A stretch of 47,833 nucleotides of DNA from IMG/VR virus record IMGVR_UViG_3300010391_000158, positions 1 through 47,833 of that record. One strand, written 5' to 3'. Position numbers and translations under genes: made by a program. Below, piece after piece: positions 6,598 to 12,950 of this stretch (positions are counted from its first letter, which is position 1; each line of letters opens with the position of its first letter). Origin of the DNA: a virus. Under the pieces are notes generated by a model. It was not told the origin of the DNA. It saw only the letters and a program-made list of their open reading frames with translations, and did no database searches.

Positions 6598-6781
6598 GGC
6601 AACCGGACGAGAACTCGGGCTGTGATTTGAACCTTATTACCACGCTAAGTGCTTGAGAAATGTTGGAGAAATTGGCCAATTTGTTGGCGGCGCGGCTCGT
6701 CTGCTCTTCGCTGATCCGGACATGAACCGGGACATCTCCGCGTCGAGTCGCTCGCTAACTGAGGCGAGCTACAATGAGCTA

Positions 6782-6843
6782 GAGTCGGTGACCGAGCGAC
6801 AGCAAAGCTGTTTAGGCGGGTTCGACTCCCGCCCGACTCTCCA
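6782..6843 (+). tRNA. Truncated, D-arm-less tRNA-like element (Cys-like 3' half)
   Basis: GAGTCGG (6782-6788) pairs with CCGACTC (6833-6839), followed by U73 and an encoded CCA (6841-6843). The T arm is canonical: GCGGG, TTCGACT, CCCGC (6816-6832). Between acceptor and T arm there are only about 27 bases, far too few for D and anticodon arms; instead ACAGC-AAA-GCTGT forms one short hairpin. U73, GCA and TTTAG before the T arm recall tRNA-Cys, but GCA is paired, not in a seven-base loop with U33. It may be a remnant, a tRNA mimic or a processing signal. Confidence 0.45.
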
Positions 6844-6846
6844 TCC

Positions 6847-7032
6847 TCAGTGCGTAATCTTCGGCGGGTTAGTAGAAGCAATCCAGTTGGGCTTCGTGCA
6901 CTTGCATCTTGCATAGTGCTTCTGGCAGACCAAGCACTTCTTGTACACGAAATTGGTTATCGAATCGAGGCGGATCTCCAGGTCTATGCAGGTGCACCCA
7001 GATAGGTCAGTCCGGCAGATCTCGCAGAACAT
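6847..7032 (-). CDS. Small double zinc-knuckle protein
   Basis: A 61-residue protein with two matching motifs, CEICRTDLSGCTC and CLVCQKHYARCKC, i.e. C-x2-C-x6/7-C-x-C twice. This internal repeat is a strong sign of a real zinc protein. It is the last gene of the leftward island and converges on the tRNA-like element. Function unknown. Confidence 0.65.
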   Translation of the reverse strand: MFCEICRTDLSGCTCIDLEIRLDSITNFVYKKCLVCQKHYARCKCTKPNWIASTNPPKITH

Positions 7033-7033
7033 C

Positions 7034-7249
7034 TCATATCCCAGGTGGTATGAAGAGCTTGCCTAGACTGTGGCGGATGAAGCCCGCGTCCCCTTCCGAC
7101 TCGTATTTGAGCTTGGTTTTCATGAGATCCGCAAGATCGTCGGCATACTCCGTTTCTGTCTGCGCCTTAACCCACCCGACGAAGTGTCCAAGCAGTGCCA
7201 TAGCTAATAAACTGGCAGGAATGATCCAAATGTGCCAGGATACTTCCAT
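7034..7249 (-). CDS. Small single-pass membrane protein
   Basis: A 71-residue protein with an N-terminal hydrophobic helix (WHIWIIPASLLAMALLGHFV) and a charged, soluble C-terminal part. It lies directly between a zinc protein and an HNH gene in the leftward unit. Function unknown. Confidence 0.55.
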   Translation of the reverse strand: MEVSWHIWIIPASLLAMALLGHFVGWVKAQTETEYADDLADLMKTKLKYESEGDAGFIRHSLGKLFIPPGI

Positions 7250-7250
7250 T

Positions 7251-7589
7251 TTAGAACGGTGCCTCTTCTAGCTCTAGCCCCACCTCGCCGCGGTCAAGCG
7301 CCACATGACATTCTCTACACAACCTCGCGTAGCACTCGATGTTCTCCAGGACGTCCTTCAAAGTCTCCGTATAGCCCCGAGACCTGCCTCTCAGCTGCGT
7401 CGGTTTGATGTGGGCGAACTCCAGAGGTTCATACCTATGGCAACGCTGACACGGCTCAGGGGGGAACAACTCGTCAACCCTGGCCCTTAGTTTAGCCCTT
7501 CTCCGCGCCTGGGATATTCTCCAGCACTCTCTCCTCTTCTCTCTTTTGAAAGCAGCATCGAGACTAATGGACTGGATATGGCCACCCAT
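7251..7589 (-). CDS. HNH endonuclease
   Basis: A 112-residue protein. After a basic N-terminal helix it has CQRCH at about residue 47, EFAHIKP with the first catalytic-type His, GRSRG, then RLCRECHVALD. This is the treble-clef HNH layout CxxC...H...CxxCH with metal ligands intact. Free-standing HNH enzymes of this size are frequent in phages, as homing or packaging nucleases. No terminase is nearby in the window, so a homing role is more likely. It overlaps the upstream ORF by 26 bases. Confidence 0.75.
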   Translation of the reverse strand: MGGHIQSISLDAAFKREKRRECWRISQARRRAKLRARVDELFPPEPCQRCHRYEPLEFAHIKPTQLRGRSRGYTETLKDVLENIECYARLCRECHVALDRGEVGLELEEAPF

Positions 7590-7740
7590 GCTCCGGATCC
7601 TTTCCGTAGTGCCACTGTGCGTCAGGCAAGGACTCTTCGATCAGCCGCCACTCGTAGTCACAACGGGGATAGGGGAACGGGTGAGTAGCCTCTTCCTTCT
7701 CGCGTTCACGTTCACGTTCAGCTACTACAAGACAACGCAT
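7564..7740 (-). CDS. Small charged hypothetical protein
   Basis: A 58-residue ORF between the HNH gene and the 321-residue protein. The N-terminus is a charged heptad-like helix (AERERERE), followed by an aromatic, Pro-rich tail (HPFPYPRCDYEWRL, WHYGKDPEHGWPYP). It overlaps the HNH start by 26 bases. No family recognised. Confidence 0.45.
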   Translation of the reverse strand: MRCLVVAEREREREKEEATHPFPYPRCDYEWRLIEESLPDAQWHYGKDPEHGWPYPVH

Positions 7741-7762
7741 CGTCCCACTCCCGGGACCTATT

Positions 7763-8728
7763 CTAGCTATGGATGATTTCTCCGTTCAGCGGTCCCCACT
7801 GCCAGAGTGTATCACGCCGCTCTTTGGGTCCGCTAGAGGGATGATGTCTCGCCATACCTCCGAGGCTCCACAGAGTATCCCAGAACTTCCCATCCGGTAC
7901 CCTGAACGTGAGCGCCTGCATCGATCCATAGGTGCGCGAGTAGATACTGTACGGGCTCGCCTTGATGCCCATGTTTTCTAGTGCCGTGAACAACTGAGAA
8001 AGCTCAGTAAATCTAAGTGAGTCAAGCGGCTGCCAGTTTACGTCCTGCTCCTCAGGCTCGATCTTCTTCTCATTCCAGTTTCTCGACTGACTCACCGGCT
8101 GTCTCGCAAACGCAGTCTTCATCAAGGCTTGCACCAGTTCGAACTCACGATCCTCAATGTTGATCTTCTCTCCACCGAGTCTCGCAGTTGTCAACAATAG
8201 GAGTTTCCCGTTGTGCTGCTCGTACTTCAGGTACTTACCGCCCTGCCGGTTGATCGTCCGGTGGTACGCCTGCCATTCATCCTTGTCGATGAAGATTCTC
8301 TCCAGGAACGGAGCCTCAGCCACGAAGTTGATGTGTCTCAGATACCACTTAAGCTTCAGCTTCGGGCCACATTTCTTGCATTCCCAGGACCCGCATGGAA
8401 GCTCAGCCGCCATGCACACGTTCTCCATTCTCGTCGAGATGAACGCTCGAACGAATGGCTTGCACGTCGGAAGTTCTTCTGCGTCTTCAGTAAACAGTTC
8501 CTTCAGGCCGCGAGTGATGTCCTCGGACGTCCTTGTCGCGATCTCCCTTTTAAGTATGGTAAAGGGAGATTCAGACAGAAGCTCGTCCGGCACCGCATGA
8601 GGGTCGAACCGAATGATATCGTTGTCTCTTGACGGCGCTTGGCCAGATCGCGACACCGGGACCAGGATGGGATTCCCGATGATCTCCTCGATCCGATCAC
8701 GCAACCGCGCTTGTGTTGGGGTTTGCAT
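7763..8728 (-). CDS. Hypothetical protein with zinc-knuckle, possibly replication-associated
   Basis: A 321-residue protein behind AAGGAG and a promoter at 8868-8897. Residues about 112-121 read CGSWECKKCG, and the following KLKLKWYLRHI helix is basic, as in zinc fingers next to DNA-binding segments. Cys89 and Cys105 could add ligands. No HUH, P-loop, primase or nuclease motif is visible, so a replication role is only a guess from the zinc module. The largest and first-positioned gene of this part of the leftward island. Confidence 0.6.
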   Translation of the reverse strand: MQTPTQARLRDRIEEIIGNPILVPVSRSGQAPSRDNDIIRFDPHAVPDELLSESPFTILKREIATRTSEDITRGLKELFTEDAEELPTCKPFVRAFISTRMENVCMAAELPCGSWECKKCGPKLKLKWYLRHINFVAEAPFLERIFIDKDEWQAYHRTINRQGGKYLKYEQHNGKLLLLTTARLGGEKINIEDREFELVQALMKTAFARQPVSQSRNWNEKKIEPEEQDVNWQPLDSLRFTELSQLFTALENMGIKASPYSIYSRTYGSMQALTFRVPDGKFWDTLWSLGGMARHHPSSGPKERRDTLWQWGPLNGEIIHS

Positions 8729-8867
8729 ACCCTATCTCCTTGAATTGCTTTAGTTGCTATTACCTACAATAACTGTAGATAAAAATGGTGAGTCGAAGTT
8801 GTGGGTTCGAAGTGAGGCAGTAGCCTTCCCGGGTTGCATTGGTTTCGCTTCCCACGAGCAAACTTAA

Positions 8868-8897
8868 AACATAGCAGAAAGCTCACAGACTTGTCTA
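8868..8897 (-). promoter_or_regulatory. Probable leftward sigma70-type promoter
   Basis: On the minus strand TAGACA (8897-8892), 18-bp spacer, TATGTT (8873-8868): 5 of 6 at -35 and 4 of 6 at -10. It lies in the 242-base gap upstream of the 321-residue gene. No gene is seen in the gap. Confidence 0.45.
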
Positions 8898-8970
8898 CAC
8901 CTATTTCCGCTACGAGCACTTGTTGCGTGCGTCACTTACCGAACGGTAGGTAAGTTAGGTAAGGGGGACT

Positions 8971-9189
8971 TCATATCGGGTCGTAGTAGCCGGTCATCAG
9001 GCCTGCCGAGATGCAACCGATCGCGTCCTGTAGCGTTACACACTGCTTACAGTGTCCTAGGCCAAAATGCGCTCTCGCTATCCTTCCAAGCTTGGCTAAA
9101 GCAGCATGTCTGGCTTTACTATTGACACGTGCTCGACCTCCCTTATGCCAGACGGATTCTCTTGTTCGGTGAGGATCGTTTCGTCTCAT
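8971..9189 (-). CDS. Small basic hypothetical protein
   Basis: A 72-residue protein, strongly basic in the first 40 residues (HRTRESVWHKGGRARVNSKA), then CKQC and a hydrophobic C-terminus. No clear ribosome site precedes the ATG, so the start is uncertain. No family recognised; it could bind nucleic acid. Confidence 0.45.
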   Translation of the reverse strand: MRRNDPHRTRESVWHKGGRARVNSKARHAALAKLGRIARAHFGLGHCKQCVTLQDAIGCISAGLMTGYYDPI

Positions 9190-9216
9190 GGTCTAATTAG
9201 GGAATTTCTGGTCTAG

Positions 9217-9465
9217 TCAGGGACTCCGCCTGTTCTCGATCAACCTCTTGTGGGCCGCCTCAAGGTTCTTCCCGAACCGTACGAAGGCGTCAATGCGGTC
9301 TTTTCCTTCAAGAGGTACACCGTGGGGACCAACGAGTTCTCTCGCGTAGTATTTACCATCGTATCCCTTTGGGCAGCACATGACGACAAGCAGCTTCGCA
9401 TCCTTCTCGTTGTCGCACGAGTAGACCGGAAGGAATCCTTCTGGACAGGCCTGACCGACCTGCAC
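9217..9465 (-). CDS. Small hypothetical protein
   Basis: An 82-residue protein from a GTG start with a GAG-type ribosome site. It contains three scattered cysteines (QACPEG, YSCDN, MCCPKGYDG) and a charged C-terminal helix (RFGKNLEAAHKRLIENRR). No recognised domain. Confidence 0.5.
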   Translation of the reverse strand: MQVGQACPEGFLPVYSCDNEKDAKLLVVMCCPKGYDGKYYARELVGPHGVPLEGKDRIDAFVRFGKNLEAAHKRLIENRRSP

Positions 9466-9521
9466 TTGAACCGCTCAGAAGATCTTCCACTCTCGGGTAT
9501 AGTCGGGCAGATCAGAGAAGT

Positions 9522-9761
9522 CTAGATGCACTGCGATTCCTCGCAGTCTTCCACCGCCGAGATGAAGTGATTGATGTCCTGCTGAGTAGTGTAAGGGAAG
9601 ACGGTGGTCTTTGAAAGTGCTTCCAAGATGCCGATCACTCTTCTCGATCGGCTGTAGAGCTTCTTCAGCTTATCAGCACACACCGGACACATCCATTTCT
9701 CGATACCCGAGGCTCCCTGTTGCCAATCACACTTTGGACAGTCTTCAAAATCAGCCACCAT
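9522..9761 (-). CDS. Small zinc-ribbon protein
   Basis: A 79-residue protein with CPKC and CPVC pairs 17 residues apart, a typical zinc ribbon, followed by a basic helix (KLKKLYSRSRRVIGIL) and an acidic tail with a final CI. Its start overlaps the end of the next-upstream ORF, so the two are coupled. Function unknown. Confidence 0.6.
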   Translation of the reverse strand: MVADFEDCPKCDWQQGASGIEKWMCPVCADKLKKLYSRSRRVIGILEALSKTTVFPYTTQQDINHFISAVEDCEESQCI

Positions 9762-9897
9762 GCACCTCTGGCATCGTCATCGAGAGCATTTCCAGCCGTC
9801 GCTCGTTCTCCCGAATCTCTTTCTCCAACTCCGCGTCGACCACTTTGGTGATCTCCTTGTTCAACTCATCCCTCAGTTCATCTTCGATCGATAGCAT
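9751..9897 (-). CDS. Coiled-coil microprotein
   Basis: A 48-residue ORF with a perfect AAGGAGG five bases before its ATG. It is a single charged helix (SIEDELRDELNKEI, ELEKEIRENERRLEML) ending in MPEVHGG. The strong ribosome site and the overlap with the downstream zinc gene support it. Function unknown. Confidence 0.55.
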   Translation of the reverse strand: MLSIEDELRDELNKEITKVVDAELEKEIRENERRLEMLSMTMPEVHGG

Positions 9898-9920
9898 TGG
9901 TGTCCTCCTTCAGTTTGGCC

Positions 9921-10124
9921 TCAGTCCTTTTTCTTGGAGTCTGGTGCTCCCTCAGACCGTCTCTCTAGCTCATTTCGGACTTCCTTAATGGCGCTCTCTA
10001 TACGCTGGACGTCACCTAGAGATTCCTGGTCTGTGTAAATCCACCCAGAGCCATTATCTAGATCGTACTGCAGCGTTATAGCCAAGGTACGAAGGACCAC
10101 CTTCTTCGCCTGTTGTTTCGTCAT
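9921..10124 (-). CDS. Small hypothetical protein
   Basis: A 67-residue protein starting MTKQQAKKVVLRTLAI, with an acidic middle and a charged helical C-terminus ending in SKKKD. No family recognised. Part of the compact leftward unit. Confidence 0.55.
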   Translation of the reverse strand: MTKQQAKKVVLRTLAITLQYDLDNGSGWIYTDQESLGDVQRIESAIKEVRNELERRSEGAPDSKKKD

Positions 10125-10138
10125 TCCTTGTTCTTCGC

Positions 10139-10351
10139 CTATAGTCTTCTCGCCAACTCGATCTCTTCCTTCGGCACTCTTACGCCTCTCGCTATTCTCC
10201 CGTACACCGATCCGATGAAACCGATCTCGCTCAGTCTCTCCTTCGGTGTCGTCCTCTTCCTCGCGTTGCCTCCCTTGGATCCCCCGAGTTTTCCAAGTGC
10301 AACCGCAGCAGGATTTCGTTTCTCGCTATTTTTCTTTACAGCCAATTCCAA
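10139..10351 (-). CDS. Small basic protein with GKLGGxKGG motif
   Basis: A 70-residue protein. The stretch VALGKLGGSKGGNARKRT, followed by TPKERLSEIGFIG, resembles small basic 'GKLGGKARA' phage and bacterial proteins of unknown role, probably nucleic-acid binding. Its 5' end is overlapped by 16 bases by the 3' end of the HNH gene, suggesting that the HNH gene was inserted against it. Confidence 0.55.
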   Translation of the reverse strand: MELAVKKNSEKRNPAAVALGKLGGSKGGNARKRTTPKERLSEIGFIGSVYGRIARGVRVPKEEIELARRL

Positions 10352-10884
10352 GCCTCCCTTTTGACAATCCTAGCAATGTGAATGTCAGAAACAGAATAAG
10401 CCCTTCCCAATGCCCGCATAGACTCACCTTCAGTGTGACGCTTTCTAATCTCACTCACCAAACTGGAATTGAGTTTGGAAAATCCGTTTGATTCACCACG
10501 TTGTTTGTAGTGTGGATTTCCTTTGGTGTTGTAGAAGTTTTTTGGGACGTTGCCTGGACGTCCTCTTCCTTTTCTATCGCGATCTTTCATGTTGTCTTGG
10601 TGTGTACCTAGCCAAAGGTGACTGGGCCTTATGCAACTTGGATTATCACAGGCGTGTAAAACGTGTTTGCTTTGATCGAACTCGGAGTTATGCAGCATGT
10701 ACGATAGACGGTGCGCGAGGATTCTTTGTTTGCCGCATTTCACAATGCCATAACCTTGAGGTTGTTTTATTCCTGTCCAAATCCAGCAACCTTTAGGCTC
10801 TGATCTTGAGACATGTCTCCAGAAGATATATGAGAGCAATCGCGTATCTATTGCTGGTATCCTAACTGGAGTACTTTTGCTCAT
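10336..10884 (-). CDS. HNH homing endonuclease with C-terminal HTH
   Basis: A 182-residue protein. GCWIWTG, then GYG and AHRLSYML, lead to the HNH core VLHACDNPSCIRPSHLWLGT followed by DNMKDRD-KGR, the classic free-standing phage homing endonuclease (HNH_3, I-HmuI-like) layout with catalytic His present. A C-terminal helix-turn-helix (LVSEIRKRHTEGESMRALGR) gives target recognition. The gene is visibly richer in A+T than its neighbours, a usual sign of a mobile gene. No ribosome site is seen; the predicted promoter places the transcript start at the ATG. Confidence 0.85.
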   Translation of the reverse strand: MSKSTPVRIPAIDTRLLSYIFWRHVSRSEPKGCWIWTGIKQPQGYGIVKCGKQRILAHRLSYMLHNSEFDQSKHVLHACDNPSCIRPSHLWLGTHQDNMKDRDRKGRGRPGNVPKNFYNTKGNPHYKQRGESNGFSKLNSSLVSEIRKRHTEGESMRALGRAYSVSDIHIARIVKREAWNWL

Positions 10885-10890
10885 GTCATA

Positions 10891-10919
10891 AGCCTATCAG
10901 AACAGGCGTTTGCCGTCAA
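10891..10919 (-). promoter_or_regulatory. Possible leftward promoter of the HNH gene
   Basis: On the minus strand TTGACG (10919-10914), 17-bp spacer, TAGGCT (10896-10891). The -35 is good, the -10 poor. The start would fall on or next to the HNH ATG at 10884, so the mRNA could be leaderless. It is divergent from the rightward promoter at 10943. Confidence 0.4.
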
Positions 10920-10942
10920 CCTAAGCGCCCATGAAAAAAGTG

Positions 10943-10971
10943 TTGACATTCTCCACACGAAGGATTACAGT
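10943..10971 (+). promoter_or_regulatory. Rightward promoter of the structured RNA region
   Basis: TTGACA (10943-10948), 17-bp spacer, TACAGT (10966-10971): consensus -35 and 4 of 6 at -10 with ideal spacing. Transcription would start near 10978 and enter about 600 bases of gene-free, strongly self-complementary sequence before the gene at 11591. Confidence 0.65.
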
Positions 10972-11053
10972 CGTGTTTGCGCATGAGACGTAAACAAGGA
11001 ACAGGTTTTAGCGAGGGGTCGTTTGATCCTGTTCTAGTTTCGAGCGCGGCGGG

Positions 11054-11126
11054 TGAGGGACCTGAGACAAGCGTTAAGTTGGTTAGCTTTGCGCAATTCA
11101 GCTTTACGTAACTCTCAGGTCCCTCA
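11054..11126 (+). other. Perfect 14-bp stem with a 45-base loop
   Basis: TGAGGGACCTGAGA at 11054-11067 is exactly complementary to 11113-11126. G-U pairs can extend the base. No T tract follows on the plus strand, so it is not an intrinsic terminator. It forms the second domain of the candidate RNA. Confidence 0.75.
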
Positions 11127-11139
11127 TTAAACAAAAAGG

Positions 11140-11296
11140 ATTGCGGCGGCGTGAAGGGACACGCGAGGGAAACTAACGGCCCGGCAGAAGCCCTCACGAA
11201 AGTGTATGGGTGCAAAAGCCTTGATGGCGACGGCCTGGGTGGGTGAACCTCCCCTGCCTCAGACGTGAGAAGCCGGTGTCGAGTCCGGTCCGCAAT
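11140..11296 (+). other. tRNA-like acceptor and T arm enclosing about 125 bases
   Basis: ATTGCGG (11140-11146) and CCGCAAT (11290-11296) form a seven-base acceptor-like stem. Directly before the 3' strand is a T-arm-like hairpin, GCCGG, loop TGTCGAGT, CCGGT (11272-11289). The arrangement imitates the coaxial acceptor and T arms of tRNA or tmRNA, but the enclosed part has GCGTG/CACGC and GAGGG/CCCTC hairpins instead of D and anticodon arms, and no encoded CCA. Confidence 0.45.
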
Positions 11297-11342
11297 TTAG
11301 TTTCAAGAGAGAAAACTATCTGGGCCATCAGGTCCAGGAGCA

Positions 11343-11505
11343 GCTGGCAGAGCGGATTCGAATCCCGTCGTTGGCGGTTGGAGGGCTCGGCACCACGAGT
11401 CAGGGTTAGGAAGTGTATCTTGTCCAGAGCCACTTCCCCAAACACTCAACCTGATTCGGGCTTCTTCTGATGGTCCACGACGGGACTCGAATCCGCTCTG
11501 CCAGC
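11343..11505 (+). repeat. 29-base inverted repeat resembling a fused tRNA D arm and T arm
   Basis: Arms 11343-11371 and 11477-11505 match at 28 of 29 positions. Each arm reads like GCTGGCAGAGCG (a D arm as in class II tRNAs) joined straight to GATTCGAATCCC (a T loop), without an anticodon arm. Inside the 105-base loop, CGAGTCAGG (11396-11404) pairs with CCTGATTCG (11450-11458), and GGAAGTG (11409-11415) with CACTTCC (11431-11437). Confidence 0.75.
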
Positions 11506-11590
11506 GAATGGGGGCGGCTCGGCAGGGTAGCTGGGTCGCCCCCTAAAAAAGTAGAAGCATGATCTGGAACGAACTCCAGGTGGTGAAAAA

Positions 11591-11824
11591 ATGATCTTCG
11601 TCGTCTTGCTTGGATTCGTGACGGGATTCTTGCTCGGCTATTTCGCTGGTGCAGAAGCGCAGAAGAAGCGCCACCAGCATGATTGGGAAAAGTGGGAAAC
11701 GGTATGCTGTATCGCCCGTAGATTCAAATTCGGGGTGATGACGGGAGAACACGAGATCACAAAGCTGGAACGCATCTGCAAGACATGTGGCAACAGAGAA
11801 TGGAAACCTTGGGGTGAAAATTGA
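11591..11824 (+). CDS. Membrane-anchored small protein with CxxC
   Basis: A 77-residue protein after AGGTGG. Residues about 2-22 form a Gly-zipper-like membrane helix (VVLLGFVTGFLLGYFAG); the cytoplasmic part is basic and contains HQHDWEKWETVCC and a later CKTC, a possible zinc site. Its TGA overlaps the TTG start of the VWA gene, so the two are one unit. Confidence 0.6.
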   Translation: MIFVVLLGFVTGFLLGYFAGAEAQKKRHQHDWEKWETVCCIARRFKFGVMTGEHEITKLERICKTCGNREWKPWGEN

Positions 11825-12852
11825 AACAGTACATCGGCTTCGTCAGGGATCACAGTGGCTCCATGGGTTCTCTCCGTAATGGAGCGGCTCAGGACTACAA
11901 CAACAACGTCAACGCCATCAAAGCTGCTTCCGAGCAGCATCAACTCGACACCATCGTCAACACCGTCAAGTGTGGTGTCGGCAGCAGAGGAACAGTCGAA
12001 CGTGAAACTGTCAACTCCACAGTTCACATGCTGAAGCCCCTCACCACCGCTCAGTACGACACAGATGGCTTTTATACTCCGCTCTTCGATTCCGTCGGCG
12101 AGGTCATCGACCTCATGTCTGAGGTCCCGGACTTCGACAGTCCCGACGTTGCCTTCCTCGTTGTCGTCATCACCGACGGCGCAGAGAACTCTTCGCACAA
12201 ATGGAATGGACGCACTCTCGCCAAGCGCATCAGTGAACTGCAGAAGACCGATCGTTGGACATTCACCTTTCGCGTTCCACAAGGCTACTCATACCAGTTG
12301 AGCAGCCTCGGCATCCCCGCGGGGAATATCCTGGAGTGGGAGCAGACAGAGCGTGGTCTTCGCATCTCCAGCGACATCACCGTCAAGGCAGTGGGCAACT
12401 ATTACACTCAGCGGTCACAGGGCGTTCGAAGCTCCTCGTCCTTCTACGCCGACCTCAGCGGTGTCACTTCACGCGATCTCAAACAGAACCTCGCCGACAT
12501 CTCCAAGCAAGTCATCGTCTGGCCGATCTCGAAGTTCTCGAATACCTCAGAGATTCGCACCTTCGTCGAGAGCAAGAACCGTGGTCAGTACCTCAAGGGC
12601 GCTGCTTTCTACCAGCTGACGAAAACGGAAGAAGTCCAGGACTACAAGAAGATCGTCATCCTCGACAAGCTCTCCTCCAAGTTCTACGGCGGTGCCGAGG
12701 CTCGACAGATGCTCAGTCTCCCCAACTTCGGCTACGTCAAGCTGAAGCCAGCTGATCACGATCAGTTCGAGATCTTCATCCAGTCGACGTCGGTCAACCG
12801 CAAGCTCGTCAGCGGGACCAAGCTGGTCTACTGGACTGGAGCGGTGACCTAA
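11821..12852 (+). CDS. von Willebrand factor type A domain protein
   Basis: A 343-residue protein starting at TTG 11821, overlapping the upstream stop by four bases. The MIDAS metal site is complete: DHSGS at residues 10-14, a Thr in FYTPLFD near 86, and VVITDG with Asp119. The VWA domain fills about residues 1-190; the rest (RSSSSFYADLSGVTSRDLKQ, FGYVKLKPADHDQFEIF) is unassigned. VWA proteins mediate metal-dependent protein contacts, and in bacteria they often pair with AAA ATPases or tellurite-type stress proteins; none is adjacent here. Next to it are small membrane proteins. Confidence 0.85.
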   Translation: MKQYIGFVRDHSGSMGSLRNGAAQDYNNNVNAIKAASEQHQLDTIVNTVKCGVGSRGTVERETVNSTVHMLKPLTTAQYDTDGFYTPLFDSVGEVIDLMSEVPDFDSPDVAFLVVVITDGAENSSHKWNGRTLAKRISELQKTDRWTFTFRVPQGYSYQLSSLGIPAGNILEWEQTERGLRISSDITVKAVGNYYTQRSQGVRSSSSFYADLSGVTSRDLKQNLADISKQVIVWPISKFSNTSEIRTFVESKNRGQYLKGAAFYQLTKTEEVQDYKKIVILDKLSSKFYGGAEARQMLSLPNFGYVKLKPADHDQFEIFIQSTSVNRKLVSGTKLVYWTGAVT

Positions 12853-12950
12853 TGGGCAAAAGCATCTGGCCTAACTGGCCACCGATCGTCTGGATCGTCG
12901 TCTGTCTCACGATCGTTACCATCGTTCTTGGAAAGTGCCCAATCTCATGA
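12852..12950 (+). CDS. Single-pass membrane microprotein
   Basis: A 32-residue ORF whose ATG shares a base with the VWA stop and whose TGA overlaps the start of the kinase gene. Residues 10-27 are a hydrophobic helix (PPIVWIVVCLTIVTIVLG). The double overlap supports it as expressed. Function unknown. Confidence 0.5.
   Translation: MGKSIWPNWPPIVWIVVCLTIVTIVLGKCPIS

Larger units (their letters stand above)
10978..11560 (+). ncRNA. Candidate large structured RNA (about 580 nt)
   Basis: No convincing gene is found on either strand, yet the sequence is dense in long complementary arms. In order: GGAACAGG with CCTGTTCT (10998-11035); a perfect 14-bp stem 11054-11067 with 11113-11126 around a 45-base loop; ATTGCGG (11140-11146) with CCGCAAT (11290-11296), the latter abutting a T-arm-like hairpin at 11272-11289; a 29-base arm pair 11343-11371 with 11477-11505; and GGGGGCG with CGCCCCC (11510-11543). 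A good promoter lies just upstream. This size, ornament and tRNA flavour recall the phage GOLLD and ROOL RNA classes, but membership is unproven. It could instead be a long leader of the VWA operon. Confidence 0.5.

Noticed and set aside
6645-6914. Minus-strand ORF of 89 codons over the tRNA-like element
   Set aside because: The SGGSRTRLNSF-type peptide is again an antisense tRNA artefact and it overlaps a better zinc protein gene.
7546-7776. Plus-strand ORF in the leftward island
   Set aside because: It shadows the HNH gene and a better minus-strand ORF and has no ribosome site.
11140-11296. tmRNA
   Set aside because: No tag reading frame ending in Ala-Ala-stop, no GGxxUCGAC 5' motif, and no encoded CCA; only the acceptor and T-arm outline is shared.
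11194-11445. Minus-strand ORF of 83 codons across the structured region
   Set aside because: Its peptide (RRDSNPLCQ) is the familiar false translation of the antisense of tRNA-like arms; no ribosome site and no family.
10885-11590. Group I intron linked to the HNH gene
   Set aside because: No recognisable P, Q, R, S core elements and no split gene around the region; the HNH gene is on the other strand.
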